Part shown: piece by piece, positions 1 through 14,679 of the stretch
Numbering within the stretch: position 1 is the stretch's first letter
How the letters are laid out: each line of letters begins with the position of its first letter
From: Monocercomonoides exilis
Lineage: Eukaryota; Preaxostyla; Oxymonadida; Polymastigidae
Reading direction: 5' to 3'
NCBI GenBank assembly: GCA_001643675.2
Contig: LSRY02000046.1
Span: forward strand, 372,001 to 436,000
DNA: 64,000 bases
Made by a program: the position numbers and the translations under genes
The notes under the pieces: model-generated
Database searches by the model: none
What the model saw: the letters and a program-made list of their open reading frames with translations, nothing else
What the model was told of the DNA's origin: nothing

Positions 1-3000
1 TGCTGCTCCCTCTCTCATTCATCCACATCCTTTCTCTCCTTCTGTCTCCTTCAACATATCTTTCTCTATCTCTTTCTCTTTCTCTCTCTTCATATCCCTC
101 CCTCTCACTCTCCCTCTCTCTAAACCTTTCTCTTTCTCTATCTCTTTCTCTTTCTCTCTCCTTCATCCTCTCCCACTCATTCTCCTTCTCCTTCCTCGTT
201 GCCTCGTCTCTGATCCCCAAATGCATCTGTATCCCTCTCGCCAGCGGCTGAATGTCTCTCTTCCCTGCTCTTTCCTGATAGCCCTGCTGATTCTGCCCAG
301 AATACCTTTGGTTCATCATCATCATCTGCTGTTGCTGCTGTTGTTGTTGATAGCGTGAATGAGGATACGAAGCATTCATTTGATATCCCTCGTCTCTGCT
401 TGGATAGCGGGAGGATGAGTCAGAAGAAGAGCGATAGGGCGAGCCTCGAGGTGATTGGGAGTGTGAGTAGTTGGAAGAGTCTGGATAATGCGATGATTGA
501 TTATTGTAGTTATTGTAGTTATTATAATATCCATCATTCCCACCACTTCCTCCTCCTCCTCCTCCTCCACTGAAGTTGCCCTTGTATCTGTCATTGCCCT
601 GCCTTTCCAAATTCTTCTGCTGCGTGGCCACAGCATATGAATAGTAAGGTATCCCGTTCCTCACGCCGTGCCCTCTCCTCTCGTTCCATCCTTCTCCCCA
701 CTTGCTGTGGAACAAGATGCGGCTGTGGTGCAACGTCGGCTCTGAACAGCCAAATAGCAGACTCGACCGATGCTGCTGCCTTGTGGATGCACCTGAAGCA
801 CGCTGCCAGCTGTCTGAATGAGAAGAAGAAGAAGAAGAAGAAGAAGAAAACGATCCATTTGTGCTGAAAGAGAAAGAAGCCATGTCGCCCGGCTTGCACG
901 ATGCACCAGGCACTTCCCAAGGGCGCCTCAGCTCTTCTCGCCAGATGACAGCCACGACACGCTGAGTGGATGAGGCGATGCTGTGGCAGCGGGTGAGGTC
1001 GCAGGAAGGGATGGGCATGCTGGGAACAATGCGGGTGCAGTAGAGGAGGCAGAGGGGGAGAGAAGAAGAGGAGGAGGAGGAGGAAGAAGATAACAATGGT
1101 TGTGAATGAAGCAGCTGTTGCTTCTTCTGTTCTTCTTCTTCTTCTTCGAGTTCTGCTTTTGCTTTCTCCAGTTCTTCCAATGTGACAAAATCTGCTTCCA
1201 TTGCTGAGTCATATTTGGGTTCTTCTGTGTTATTTGTACTGTCTGAATGATTGGATGGATCAGAGGAGGAGGAGGAAGAAGAAGAGGAAGAAGAAGTTGT
1301 ATTTTCTTCTGATGCTGTTTGTTTTAAAGGTTCAGGTATATCTTTGTTCTCTGATGAATCACTTTTATTGGCATCGCTATTATTACTCTTATTGCTGTCA
1401 TCGCCTTCACGATCGTCTTTGTTATGATTATTGTTATTGTTATCATTACCAAAACTCGGAGGCGGAGGCAGAGGGAATATAAATCCAGATGTTTGCGTAA
1501 AGTCCTGTCTCAGATGAACAAGATTGGAAAAGTTCACTTTGGAGTTGACTAATGATGCTTCACTTATTTCTTTTCCACATGCTTCAAATTTATCATCATT
1601 TTTATCTTCTTTTTTCTGTTCTCCTTCTTTCTCTCCTTCTTTTTCCCCTTCCTTTTCTTCTTTCTTTTCATTCTCTTCCTTCTTCTCTTCTTCTTTCTCT
1701 TCCTTCTTCTCTTTTCCCATCATTTCCTCCTTCATCTCCATCTCCTTCGGCAAATAGCACTCCATACACACCCTCCCCAACATCTCATACCTCTCCCTCT
1801 CTTCCTCTGTTGGCTCATAATACTCCACATCCCCTTTCCCTTTCCCTTTCCCACTCCCTTTCTGTCCATTCATATTCCCTTTCCCATCCTCAACTCCTCC
1901 TTTCCCTCTCTCTCTGTCCCTCTCCACACGCACAAACAACATCGTGTCTTCAATGCTATTCCTCCTCTGCTCTTCCCTCGTCATCCTCTTTCCTCTCCCT
2001 CTCCTTATCACAATCTGCGTCTTGTCTGTATACGCATTCTGCTCCACAACTGCAATTTTTTTACCATCTCTTCCTTCATCCCCCTCATCAGTTTCTTCAA
2101 TCCCCAGCTCTTTCTTCTCTCTCTCTTCCTCCTCTTTCGTCATCAGCCCTCCTCCAACATATCTCCCTTCTTCTACCAGCTGCACCATCGCCTTCAGCAC
2201 TTCTTCATCCACAAACGGAAGAATAACCACGGCCTGCCACGCAAACCGCTTCCCATTCAGATCCATCTGAAATGAAGAGGGATAAAACGTGCAGAAGATG
2301 TGCACAAGCGCTGAAAGAGAACCACGCGTCATAATTTGTGTGCTCGCCTGCTTAATTGGAGTTATTTTACTGTTTTCTTCTTTCTCTTCCTCTTCCTCCT
2401 TCTCATCCTCTTCATATTTTGTCACATCGAAATGCTCCGCCCTCAGTTCCCCCAGCGATGCGGCTAACACAAGTGGCTGGTATGCCTTTGGGATGCAATG
2501 GCGTGAGGGTGCCGGCAGAACAGCAAGCAGCTGCAGGAGAGAAGTGAATGGCTTGTGAAGGAGCCAGTTCTTCTTGTTGGGAGGCGGGTCAGAGCAGATG
2601 GTGGAGAAGAGGGTGTGCTCTTTTGTGGATGAGGAATTGGAAGAAGAAGAGGATGATGACGAAGCATCTTTCTTTATAGTGCTATCTCCATTCATCTCCA
2701 CAAAATACTGCCAATCTTCTCCTTTCTCTCCTCCGCTGCTTCCGCTCCACTCGTCATTCATCCTAATCTCCTCCTCATTGCTCCCATCCCCCCTTTCCCA
2801 CTCCTTCTCCTTCTCTTTCTCCTCGTCCTCCACAATCATCTTCACCACCATCGCCAGATCCGACGCAAAGCACGCATAGTGCTTCGAATAGAACCAGCCC
2901 CAGTCCAGCACGCCTCTGTAGTAATACCACAGCGTCCACGTCAGCCCGTTCAGATACGACAACGCGGCTTCTGCCTGTTTTTGCTTCGAGAAAGGGCCCA

Positions 3001-6000
3001 TTCCGCTCTTCGAGTTGTAATAGCGCTCTTTCCACCCACTCTGCCACAGGCGCACGCCATCCGCACTGTCACGCAGATGTGCCTCATCTGACTCTTCAAG
3101 GGCAGACAGCTGGGCGAAGGTGAGGGGGAGAGAGGAGGAAGAGGAGGAAGAGGAAGAAGAGGAAGAGGAAGATGATGATGAAGTAGCAGAAGTTGATGAT
3201 GATGATGATGAAGCAGAAGGAGAAGCAGAAGGAGAAGGCTGAAGAGTGTTAGCAATAGACACTTTCTTTGTGAATGCAGAAGATGAGAACACAGTTGGAA
3301 ATAAAGAAACAGCATCAGGCGAAGCAGCAGGCGTTGCAAAGGGTGACATTTCCACATCACTCAAAATGTCTTCCTCTTCATCGTCAACTTCAATGGCAGA
3401 CGCCAAAAGAGAAGGAGTTGCAACTTCTTCTTCTTCTTCTTCCTCTTCTGCTGCTACTGATGATACTGGTGCCTCTCCTTCTGCAACTGCAATTTCTCCT
3501 TCCTTCTTTCCTTCTCCAATATTCTTGCTTTCTTCTTCACTTTTCTCTTCTTTTGTATCATTTTTTTCTTCTTCCACCCAATTTTTCGGAATTTGCTTAA
3601 CTTTCCCTGTTTCTCCCTGAACTTCCACAACATTCATTTCTTTGATTGATTCTTCTTCTTCCTTCGCCTTTTCCTTCTCTTCTTCTTTTCCTTCTTTTTC
3701 TCCATCCTTTTTTTCACTTTTATTTTCCTTTTTGCCTTTTTCCTCTTCATTTTGAATGTTTCCTTCATCGTCTTCCTCTTCTGCTGCATTCCCAACCAAT
3801 CTTCGTCTTTTTGAGAGGAGTTGAGCCTTCATCCTCTGCGCTGCTTCTATATTTTTGTTCGTTTTGACTGCTTTCAATTCATCTTTCTCTTTCTCTTCTT
3901 TAACTTCTTTCTCTTCTTTCTCTTCTTTCTTGTCATTCTGTTCAATACAATCATTTTGTTGTTGCTGTTGTTGCTTCAGTAAAGATTCACTTGACTTGTC
4001 TTCTTCTTCTCCTTCTTTCAATGAATCCTTCACATCAGTTTCAGATCCAGAAAGAGAAGTGAACGGAGGCAGAATTTCAGGTGGAACACTTTTAACCTCA
4101 TTTTCTTTTGAAGAAGAAGAAGAAGAAGAAGAAGCTGATGATGATGAAAGATTAGATTCCCCTGCTGGTTTCAGCGGCTCATTGAAATGAGGAACTGGCT
4201 GTTTCTCTGTTTGAGACTCCTTTTTGACTGATTTATCAGCCTGTGTTTGTGTGCCTTCTCCTTCATATGATTGAGAGATGTCATAAAATGGAGAAGATTC
4301 GAGTGTTGAAGGCGCAGATGGTTCTGACACATTCTCAGCCACTCCATCAGCCGCCCCCGTCAATGGCATATTATACCTCCCTCCTCTTCCACCACCACCA
4401 CCTCCTCTTCCCCCTCCTCTTCCCCCTCCTCTCCCTCTTCCTCTTCCCCTCTGGCTCCATGTCTGATATCCGTTGAACCCTTTTTCTCCCAGTTCTCGCT
4501 GCAGCTCCTCCATCTCCTTCTCCTCCTCCATCTGCCACAGCGTCAGCTCCTGCTTCTCCCTCCACTCTCCTTCTTCACTCAGAAGATACTGCTCCTCCCT
4601 CAATTCCTTCGCCCTCCTCTCTTTTTCTTTCCTCTCCTGCGCCTCATACTCATTCGCCAGATACATCTGCGTCTTCCTCTTCATTTCTCTCTCTGCTTTC
4701 CTCGCTTCTCTGTCTCTTTTGCGATACTCCAGCTCTTTCAGCCGCCGCAGCCGGAACACCTCGTCTTCGTGTGCCCCAAGCTCCACCACAAACGGAAGCA
4801 GGCCGTGGTAGTTCAGCACACCTGCATCAGTCAAATACTCTGCAGATGAATTTTTTTGGGGTGCAATTAAAAAAAGAAATTGAATGAAAGAAATTGAAAA
4901 TTCAATAAAATCTTATTTTTTTTTCAATGAAAATTACAGACCATCATTATACTTCATGATAGACTTGTACATCTGGATGAGTGCATCAATGGCGTGTTCT
5001 CTGATGTCCAGCGAAGGCAGACACGGCAGGAAATCGTTCCCGACAAAGAAGCACAAGAACACAAAATCATCCACAACCCTCTCAAAATCCCTCGGATACG
5101 CCGGCGCATATTGCGAATTGGGGGACAGCTGCCGCGGCTCGTGCTCTGGCTGGAGGAGAGGGCGGAACTCGAAGCGAAGATAATCGCGAAGGATGGGGAT
5201 GTGCAGGAACTGCAGCGGCTTCGTCATCATGCTGCACTCCCTCACTTTCTTCACGGCCTCTGCAGACATCTCCATTCCGGTGTCTGTGATGATAATCGCA
5301 CTCTTCTGCTCAGACTTCGCTGAATCGCTCTCTACCTCGCTGCTCTGCTCTTCACTCGCTTTTTCTCCTTCTCCATCTCCACCGCCTTCGCTCTTCCCAC
5401 CAGCTGTATTCGGTCCACTTGTCGGGCCTCTTGTATCTACAAGCTCGTCCCTCAGCACAAAAAAATGTGGCTCGTGTGTTGCCAGTGACAGCATAATCAG
5501 ATCAGCATCGAGTCCGTAGATGCAGTGGTGCGTGTTTGGGTCGTAGCCTTCGTCGAACCGCTGCGAGCGGATGTAGTTCATAATCTTGTGCTCTCCTTCT
5601 CCTGGAACACTGCCGGGTGAAAGAAATACTCGAAGCTAAATATTAATAGAAGATTGCATAAGTATATTTTGTACAGAACAAAGGAATAGAGTAAATTGTC
5701 CAGATGTAATTATAGATGAATGAAAATATAAAGATTAGTTTGAAACTTTATTTTATTTTTAAAAAATATCTCAAACATTCTTCCATCCAGGTTCAGTATT
5801 TAATCGTTCAATAACGTAATATTTCAAGAAAACTGTAACTTTATCCATAAAAGGAGTTCCTGGTGTAATTGCATTTGAATCCCATGAAATTTTCTTTCTT
5901 GGATCTTCAACCAATGGAGCCAAGGCAGTATCTTTCGTCAATTCGTCGTATTTTCTGACTGCTTCTTCTTTTTCCCATGCTGATCGAAAACGACGAGAAC

Positions 6001-6520
6001 GTTGCTGATTAATTTTTGCACGAGGTGCGACTCCATCTTTTTATGAAACAATTTCAAAATAGCTCAAAAAAATATCTCGAAGCAAACCAACAGCAAGAAA
6101 TAACACTTTTCGCGGACGAATGATCATCATAAGTCTATCAATGAATTTAAAAACTAAAACAAGCATGTCCTCTTCTGTTTCTGGTGGGTCTTCTCCCTCT
6201 GGATGAGAGCAATTGTGAACACTTTAATAATTGCGTAAAAAACAATCAATATGACATAAATATATTTTCACAAAATAGAATAGTATTACATTCAAAGAAG
6301 AAAAGTGCTTTAATTTCGTCTTCATTTCGAATAAACGGTAATCAAACATGTTATTCATATCAAGATATAAATTATCAAATTCAATTCCATTTGGATTTGC
6401 TTCTGTCATATCAGGCGGAACTTCTTGTCCATCAACGATAACTGGAGGTAGTTCAACTGCGTATGTTATGCAATTACCCCATTTCCTCTGCAACCACCTG
6501 AAAAAGCTTGGAACACCCAT
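1..6520 (-). CDS. XRN2: 5'-3' exoribonuclease 2 (Xrn2/Rat1 family), C-terminus beyond window
   Basis: Nuclear 5'-3' exoribonuclease that in other eukaryotes drives transcription termination and rRNA/snoRNA trimming. Five exons fit on the minus strand: 6520-6348, 6221-6088, 6036-5777, 5635-4942 and 4839 to the edge, with GT-AG introns of 126, 51, 140 and 102 bases and matching phases. The start is the MGVPSFFRWL motif at 6520; an upstream ATG at 6529 would add only three residues. Acidic active-site motifs are visible: LYLDMNN (~51-57), AVDGVAP (~102), GEGEHK (200-205), GLDADL (229-234) and VGNDFLP (387-393). Conserved C-terminal blocks such as YYYRGV and MDLNGKRFAWQ lie at about residues 1050-1290 instead of about 550-700, because roughly 550 residues of Ser/Glu/Lys-rich sequence are inserted. 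An RG/Gly-rich, then Asn/Tyr/Ser-rich and Arg/Glu-rich tail continues off the edge (more than 2,030 codons). Rat1 is favoured over cytoplasmic Xrn1 by these C-terminal blocks. Confidence 0.93.
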
Positions 6521-6848
6521 CTCTAACACTACTGATGGGACAGGATCCTCATTATTGCAAAAAATGCAAATATGGACGATGCAGTTGTTCCATTCATATT
6601 TGGGATTAAAACTGCGCTTGAAAAAGAATGCCCATTAGCAAATTTTTGACATTTTATTTGCTCCGTTTTACAGGATTGCGGAAGTTGTAGCTTAAAAATA
6701 ACATATTTTTCTTTTTAAAAAATATTATTATTTGATTTTGTATGTTTTTTAGATTCATAATATCATGTAATTTTTGACATTTTCCTATTTTTTATTCTTT
6801 CTCTTTTTATCATCCATGCTAATATATAGAAACTAATTACCAACACGC
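6521..6848. promoter_or_regulatory. Divergent intergenic region between XRN2 and the ankyrin/FYVE gene
   Basis: 328 bases separate two divergent start codons. The right part, from about 6650, is rich in T and A runs. No gene, RNA gene or clear box element is visible. It presumably holds both promoters; this is inferred from position only. Confidence 0.35.
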
Positions 6849-9800
6849 ATGTCTCAAACAAGAGAAGATCTTTCCGTTATCATTCGAGAAAAAGATATAA
6901 ACGTTCTTTTACGATACCTTGAATTGTATCATCCTGATCTCGATGAATACGACACTCTTGGATGGGGTCCTATCCATGAGTGCGTTGAGATGCAAAAAAT
7001 GGATTTCCTTGCAGCGCTTATAAAAGCTGGTGCAAATGCAAATCTTAAAACTGGTATTTATTTTTTCGGATTTAATTTTTTCTTCAAAATTTCTTGATTT
7101 CAAAAATAAGCATATTTTGGTGAAACAATAATATTCAAAATTCTTGGAAAAGCGATGGAAGTTGATCAATCCGGAATTCCTATTCATTCTGATGCAGAAA
7201 TAATAGAATCATTAATAATAGCAACTCAGCTTGGAGCAGATCCAAATGAACCAAATGATCAAGGAGATTTGGTATGTCATTTTTTGGAAAGAAAAAAGCA
7301 TTAATGATTATATTTTTAATGATCATAATTGAAAACTTATTTCTTCTTTCCAAAATTTCCATCATTTTCTAGCCTCTTCATATTGCAACATACCATTCTC
7401 TAAACACAATTGCTGATGCTCTCGTTGAAAAATGTGGAGCTGATCCGCTTCTGTGCGATTCAATGACTGGATGGACGCTCCTCCACTACGCTGCAACAGG
7501 CAGGGCTCCGCAGAAGCTGGTACTGAATGTGCTGTCGCGCTGGACGCATCTCGCGAAGGAAAGAGACTTTGAAGGGAGAACAGCGTTGCATTACTTATGC
7601 AGTGGTCGCGAGGCAGTGGCAGACTTTTTGACACAGCGGAAAAAGAAGAACGGCGCAAAAGACGAGACATTCGGCTTTCACTTCAACGCACAGCAACTTG
7701 GAACGGCTGTGGAATATGCTGCTCCTTCCACAAAAAACACGGACAAGCCTTTCAAACAGACTCTGTCAGCTTCTTCGTCAACAGATTCATTGTCTGCCTC
7801 TTCATCGGCATCTGCCAGCGGAGGCATGATTCGAAGCTCTCCTCCTTCTCGCTCCTCTTCCCCTCCACCTTCTTCGTCTATATCCCCTTCTTCTTCAGCA
7901 TCCTCCTCTCCTCAACCTTCTCCCATCAAATCATCTCCTTCTTCTCATCTCCTCAAAAAGTCCTCCTCTTCTTCCTTCGCTGTCCTCTCCCCGCCTGCCC
8001 GTCAGCCGCAGCCCCGTCTTCTCTCTGGTCTGAGTGAGCGTCTACGTGTTCTTGATCTTCTGACAGCTGCTGGCGCTGATGTGAACTGTGCAGACGATGA
8101 AGGGAATACTCCTCTGCATATGTGTGTGTGCAGTGGGGCATATGCAATGGCTGAGAAACTAATGGAAAAGGGGGCAGATCCAGACGGAAGGGGGATTAAG
8201 TGGAACAGGAGAGAGAGGAAGAGAGTGTGGAGAGGAGGGAGAAGAGCAGAGGAGGCGAAGAAAGTACCAGGAATAGGGAGAATAAGAGGAGGAATGAGAG
8301 AAAGAGGAGGAGGAGTGAAATGGAGAGAGAAAGCAAAGAAAACAGAGCAGATGCCTTCACGCAGTGATTCTGCTGGGCGTGCAGTCACACAAAACTCACT
8401 CTGTGCTGTTGGAACACCCGCCTCAAGTCGCTCTCTTTCACGCACATCCACTCGGAATGCCTCTTGTTCTTCACTCGCAATGAAAGAGAAGTACAGCTCA
8501 TACAAAATGGGTTTATCTTCGTCATCATCATCATCTTCTTCTTCTTCTTCCTCTTCCTCTTCCTCTTTTAGTCTTCGTGCTTCGTATGCCCCTCTTTCTC
8601 CTCTGGCACTTGCTGTTCTTCTGCGCGCCCACAACTTCATCTCCCTTCTCATCTCTTTCGGCGCCTCTCTTTCTCTCCATTCGCCTGGCAGTCAGCCAGT
8701 TTCATTGTCTTCTCCTTCATATTTTGGCGTTCTTTCTTCTCCTTCTCTAAGCTCACCTCCTCTTTCTTCTTCTTCTTCTGCTGCTGCTGCTGCTTCGCGT
8801 TTGAACAGCCTGCCTTTCCGTTTTCTGCCAATTAAACCAGTTTCTGATCTTGTTCAGACACCATTTGGTTATGTTTCATCGTCTTTTGCTGCTAATTTCA
8901 CTAAATCTTCTCGATCATTTTCTTCTTCCTCTTTTTCACCTTCACATTCACCATCACTTTCTGCTTCTTCTTCTCCTGCGCCTCCTCAAAACTTCAGAGA
9001 CGAGTTTTCTTTTCCTTCTTTGCAGGTTTCTTCATCATCTGGTTTTTCTATGTCTGCACAGCGCTCACAGGGAGGTTCTAATTCCACAGCTTCACTTTCA
9101 CTTTCTCCTTCTTCGTCTGCCTCTTCCTCATCTTCTTCATCATCATCATCCTCCTCCTCCTCTGCATCATCAGCAACATCAGTAAATCAACCTTCTTCTT
9201 CTTCCTCTTCTTCTTCTCCTTCTCCTTCTCCTTCATTAACACACACCCAGCTCCACACACTCCATCTGCTGGAGCAGATAGGCGTAGCTGTTGGTGCCAA
9301 TGAGAAGATGTGGAGTGTTCCGCTGCCTTCCTCCTGGCTGATACATCGGGTGCCCCGTGTGATTGCAGAGAGAGTGGATGGAGAATTGCTAAGGAAGCTG
9401 GAGAACGCAGAGAGAGAAAGCGAAGAGAAGAAGATTGAGATGGCAGCAGAGAACGCGATGAGAGAAGAAGGAGAAGGGGAGAGGGTAGGGGCAGAGGGTG
9501 AAAGAGGAAGAGGAGGAAAAGAGAGAGGAAGAGGGAAAGAGGAAGGAAGCAGCTTGAATGGATATGATGATGATGATAATGATGAAGGTGAAGATAGCAG
9601 TGAAAGAGAAGATGATGATGATGAAATTGAAGAAGGATGCTATTTTGATGGAGAATTCTATGGAGAAGATGGGAATGAAGAGAAGCTGGAGATTGAAGGA
9701 GCGATTGCGCTGGAAGACGAAGAAGAGGCAGAACTGGCAAACGAGTTTAGCACAACGCCAAGCGAAGCAGAAGACAGAAATGGAAGTGGAAACTTGGCAT

Positions 9801-12800
9801 TTCCTCACGCAACACCAACATCAACGACAAATGCGACTGCAACTGCTCTGTCTCCTTCACAGAGAAACAGAGGTCTTCCGCCTTTGGATACGGCTGATGC
9901 TTCAATCAGCAGTGGAAGCATGGGGAAAGGGACAGCAAATGGCAGTTTGACAAGAGAAAAATCAGAAGAGAAGATAACAGCTGTGTCTTCTAATAACAAC
10001 ATCAACCCCACCATCTTCAACAGCGCTGCCAATGCAATTCCTGGCTCATCTGCCACATACTCCCGTTCCTGCTCTCCCTCACTGAACATCCCCTCTTCTC
10101 CTTTCCTCCCTCCATCTCGTCCTCTTTCTTCTTCCTCTTCTTCCTCTCCTTCTTCCTCTCCTTCTTCCTCTCCTTCTCCTTCTCAACCTCCCTTTCTTCA
10201 CCCACAAGTGCTCCAAGCACAGCAGCACCGCCAGGCCGACCAGAAGAAAGAGCGAATCTGGGCAAAGAAGGCGATTCCTCTGTATTGTGGAGACCTCTCA
10301 GTCATCCATCTGGCAGCAGCGATTGGAGAGGAAGAGGCACTTCGAGTTATTTGTGTGAGCTATGTGGAGGGATATGAAAAGAGAGAGAAGAAAGAGAAGG
10401 AGAGGAGGAAGAATGAAGAAAAGAATGTTGGGAGTGGGAAGAGGGAGAAGGAAGGGAAAGAAGGAGAAATGCAAGAGAAAGAGAAGATTTCATTTGAGAC
10501 ACCAAAATTGATTGAGACAACTGCAACGCAAAGTGGAAGAAATGATGGAAATAATGATAATAATGAGACTTCTGAGAAAACGAATGGAAATAAAGAAGAA
10601 GAAGAAGAGAAAAACAAACCTGAGCCATTGGGTGAGACTGAAAAGTCAAATTCTTCTGATTCTGCTGTTTTACCTTCAAATTCGTCTTCTTCTGCGTCTT
10701 CATCCAAAGAAGAAGGGCAACAAAGTGCAAAAACATACACCCCATCCATCTTTGCTGCTTCGCTTGGTGCTTCACACACAAATACATCATATTTATCATT
10801 ACCTCAATCAATAACATCTTCATCATCATCTTCTTCTTCCTCTTCCTCTTCTTCTTCTTCTTCTTCTCTTTCCTCTCCCCTTCCCTATCTCCATCCGCTT
10901 CTTCCGTCCCTCGAGACTTTCCTCAACTCACTTCAGCCCACCCCTCTCCACTTTGCCTCTGCTTTGGGGCATTTCAGCTGCGTTTCTGTTCTTCTGTCGT
11001 TTGGCGCTGATCAATTTGTGCCTCTTTCGTATGCCTCTGCTTCCCTTGGGATGTTGGAGAGTGTTGTGTGTGGCGATGAGGAGGAGAAGAGAGGGAAAGA
11101 AGGAGAGGAAAATGTTGTGGGTGTCAATAGAAGTGATAGTCGAAGCGATGGGGATGGAGATGACAGTAAATCTGGTAATGCTTCTGTACAGTCAGATCAA
11201 GTATCGCTTTTCTCTTCACTTTCTTTGTCTTCTTCTTCTTCTCTTTCAACAGAAGACTTTTTAACCCACCAATCACACTCCCCTTCACCCACATTGCATT
11301 CATCGCTTTCCTTCTCTTCTCTCCCCAGCCAGCCAGCAGCTCCTAAATGCAGCTGCTATTTGGCTGGAGGCTTTCTCCCCATCCATCTGGCAGCAGCCGC
11401 TGGGCATTTGGATGTGATCGCCACACTCACCAATGTGTCGGTGATAAAAGAAGGGTTGAATACAAACAAGGATAAATTAACTGTTTCATCATCATCATCT
11501 TCTTCTTCTTCTTCTTCTTCTTCTTTTCTTCCTCTCTTTTTCACCTCTCCCTCGCATTTCGAAGAGTGCATTCTCAAGCCAGCACTGCCTCTTCTTGCAA
11601 GGATGCCTGCAAAAGCAAAAGAAGAACCGAGCAATGGAGGAAGTGGAGGAAGTGGAGGAGGAGGAAGTGAATTTGACGACAAAGAGGAGATTGAGAGAGG
11701 AAGAGAAGAGAAAAAAGAGAAGGACAAGAGGAAGAAGAAGAGTGTGCTGAGGGAGGTGCTGAAGATGGTCGTGGAGTTTATGAGCAATTCAGTCAGAGCA
11801 GAGAAGATTGTGAATGAGCAGATGTTTGGAGGAGATGGAGCAGATGATGGAGAAGAAGAAGAGGAAGAGGAGGAGGAAGAAGGAGAAGAGGGTTACACAA
11901 GATTGAGTGATGATGGAGAAGTAAATGAAATTTATAACAATCGCAATAAAAACAGTTCTGAAAGTGTCTTAGCCAAACCATTCGTCAATCCTTTAGACAG
12001 ATTTTCGTGGATCAAAAAACGAATTCAATTGGTCGTCACGAAAAATGTCGCTAATTCTTTTCAGCTTCCTCTTTCTCGTCTTCCCTCTTCCGCCCAGCAG
12101 ACCTCAAAAACAGGATATTTTCTGCCTCGCAAGCAGCATTTCCTTCCAACTTCTTCTTCTTCTTCTTCTTCTTCTACATCTTCATCTACTCCTCCACGCA
12201 CTCCACGTACAGCTCCTCAATACAGCACACCTGGCAAGTCTGCTTTGATCTCTTCTCCAGCAATCACTGCAATGCCTCCATCAACAAGCTCATCATCGTC
12301 ATCATCATCTTCTTCTTCTTCTCTCATTCTCTCTCCTTCTCTTTCATCAGCAACTCCTCCTTCCACTCCATCAACTGCTGCACTTGATGGTCTGTCTTCT
12401 CCTTCTCCTTCCTCCTCTTCCTCCTCCTCTTCTTCTTCTTTCTCACAATCTCAATCTATTTATGATCCCTTTGTCATTCCTCTGTTTGAGCGTGTGATTG
12501 AAATATTAGCCAAACACATTCTCAGCCAAAATCCTTCTTCTCTCTCAACTTCATCACCATCTGTCAAACCTGACCAATCATCATCTTCTCCTCTTCCTCT
12601 TCCTCTTCAATCTTCTCCTTCTCCTTCTTCTTCCTCTTCCTCTTCCTCTTCTTCCTTATCGTTCCCTTCTCCTTCTCCTCTCTCTTCTCTCTCTTCTCTT
12701 TCCTCTCTTTCCTCTCTTTCTTCCCCTCTCTTCGCTCCTCTCCTCCGCTTCCTCTACATCTGCATCCTCTGCTCCATCAGCAGTGGCACACACAAACAGA

Positions 12801-14644
12801 CTGTGTTCCATTTTGCATCTTTGCGAGACGACTCAGAAGTTGTCAGCTTTTTGGGCAGTTTGGTCGAAAAAGAAGGATTCGATGCGTTTTCGTCATTGCC
12901 AATAGAAGAGTTTGAGAAGACGAAGGAGTCGGTGAAGAAACTGGTGGAGGCTGAAGGAGAAGTGGAAGAAGTGAGGTTTGAAGAGAGGAGGAGGAGGAAA
13001 AGAGAGAGCGGAGGAGGAAGTGAAAGAAGTCCTGTGAATATACCAAATGATGTGAATGAGATTGGAGAAAGGGCTAAAGAAGAAGGAGAAGGAGAAGAAG
13101 AGAAGAGAAGAGAGAAAGAGGATAAAGACACGAAAGATAGCGAAGACGATGAGAAGAAAGAGAGAGAAAGCGAAGAAGGACTCAAAAATGGAGCAGAAGC
13201 AACACCAGAAAGAAGAACAGAAAGTGAGAAAGGAAACGAAGAAGCTGTGAAAACGCCAACATCAACTGGATCGAAGAAGAAATGGCATCATTCAGATGTG
13301 TTTGTGGCAATGGATGAAGAAGGAAGAGAAGGAAAAGATGAGAAAGAAAAAGAGAAAGAGAGTGAAGGAAAGAAAGAGCAGAAGCGGTTCAATCAACAGT
13401 ATTCTGTGTTTAGTGAAGCAGAAGGGAGAGCAAAAAATGCATTGAAAGGAGAAGACGAAGGAGAGAATATTGTTTTGGATGAAGAAGATTACTTCCTCAG
13501 CCAAATCAATGCAAACACAGAGCATCCACAGTCACTGCAGCATTATCTGAATGAGTGCACTGATGGGAATGATGAAGCTCCAACCACACTTTCATCATCT
13601 TCTTCTTCTTCTTCTTCAATTTCTTCTTCTTCTGTCTCCCCTCCTTCTTCTCTCCTCCCCCTCATCTCCCGTGCTCTTCTGCAGCGTCTGTGCCTGTCCT
13701 CTTCCTCCAAAGCATACAGCCTCCTCATCAACAGCGTCAACAAACAGCTCCAAACACCTTCTGTGATTGCTCTTCTCCACAGAAAAAGCGATTTCCTTTC
13801 TGAATGCGCCAGCCGCAACGCCGACTTGTGCACAATCGACGCTGAAGACAACACACTTCTGCATTTGTGTGCCAAACCTCCGAAAGAAAAAGTGGATTGC
13901 CTGCCGAACATGCGGAGGTGGGAAGAGGAGAAAGAGAGAGAGAGAAGGAGGAGAAAGATGATGGCGATGATGACACGGAGGATGAGCGAGGAGCAGATGC
14001 TGGAGCCAGCTGATGGATCAGACGCTCCGTTCTCAAAACTGACAGCATCATCCTCGTCATCGTCATCATCTTCTTCTTCTGTTCTTTCCGAAGAAGACGG
14101 TGGCACCGTCCCGCTCCGCCTGCTCCCTCCTCTTCTGCAGCTGGGCATCCCTGTCAACGCGTGCGACTGCTACGGTGTGACTGCACTCCACTTGGCAGTC
14201 GATCAGCATCTGCAGAGGATGACAAAGATGCTCCTGTCAGCAGGTGCCTCACCCGATGTCTCAAACGCCATCGATGGCGACACCACCCTTCACATCTGTG
14301 CGCAGAAGGGGATGGTCGATGCAATGGCACAGCTGCTTGCGCTCTCCCGTGCACTGAATGTGGACATCCCCAATGCTGATGGGACAACGCCGCTGCATCT
14401 GGCGGTGCTATCGTCTTCACTGGAGATTGTCAGACTGCTGTTAAAAGCAGGTGCACAGCCCAATCTGTGTGACAACAGAGGATGGACACCTCTCCATTGC
14501 GCATGTGCTGTTACGATCTTGTCTCTTGACTCGATTCATGAGGCTAGCAATAATAATAATAATAGTGGTGGTAGTAGTAGTAGTAATACTAATGGCAGTG
14601 GAAATGATGATGATGAAGCACAATCATCAGCTTCATCCTCCTCT

Positions 14645-14679
<35 letters not shown>

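Noticed and set aside
1552-2226. Leu/Ser/Pro-rich plus-strand frame and similar ones within 1-4800.
   Set aside because: They are antisense to the single open minus-strand frame of XRN2, which carries conserved Rat1 blocks.
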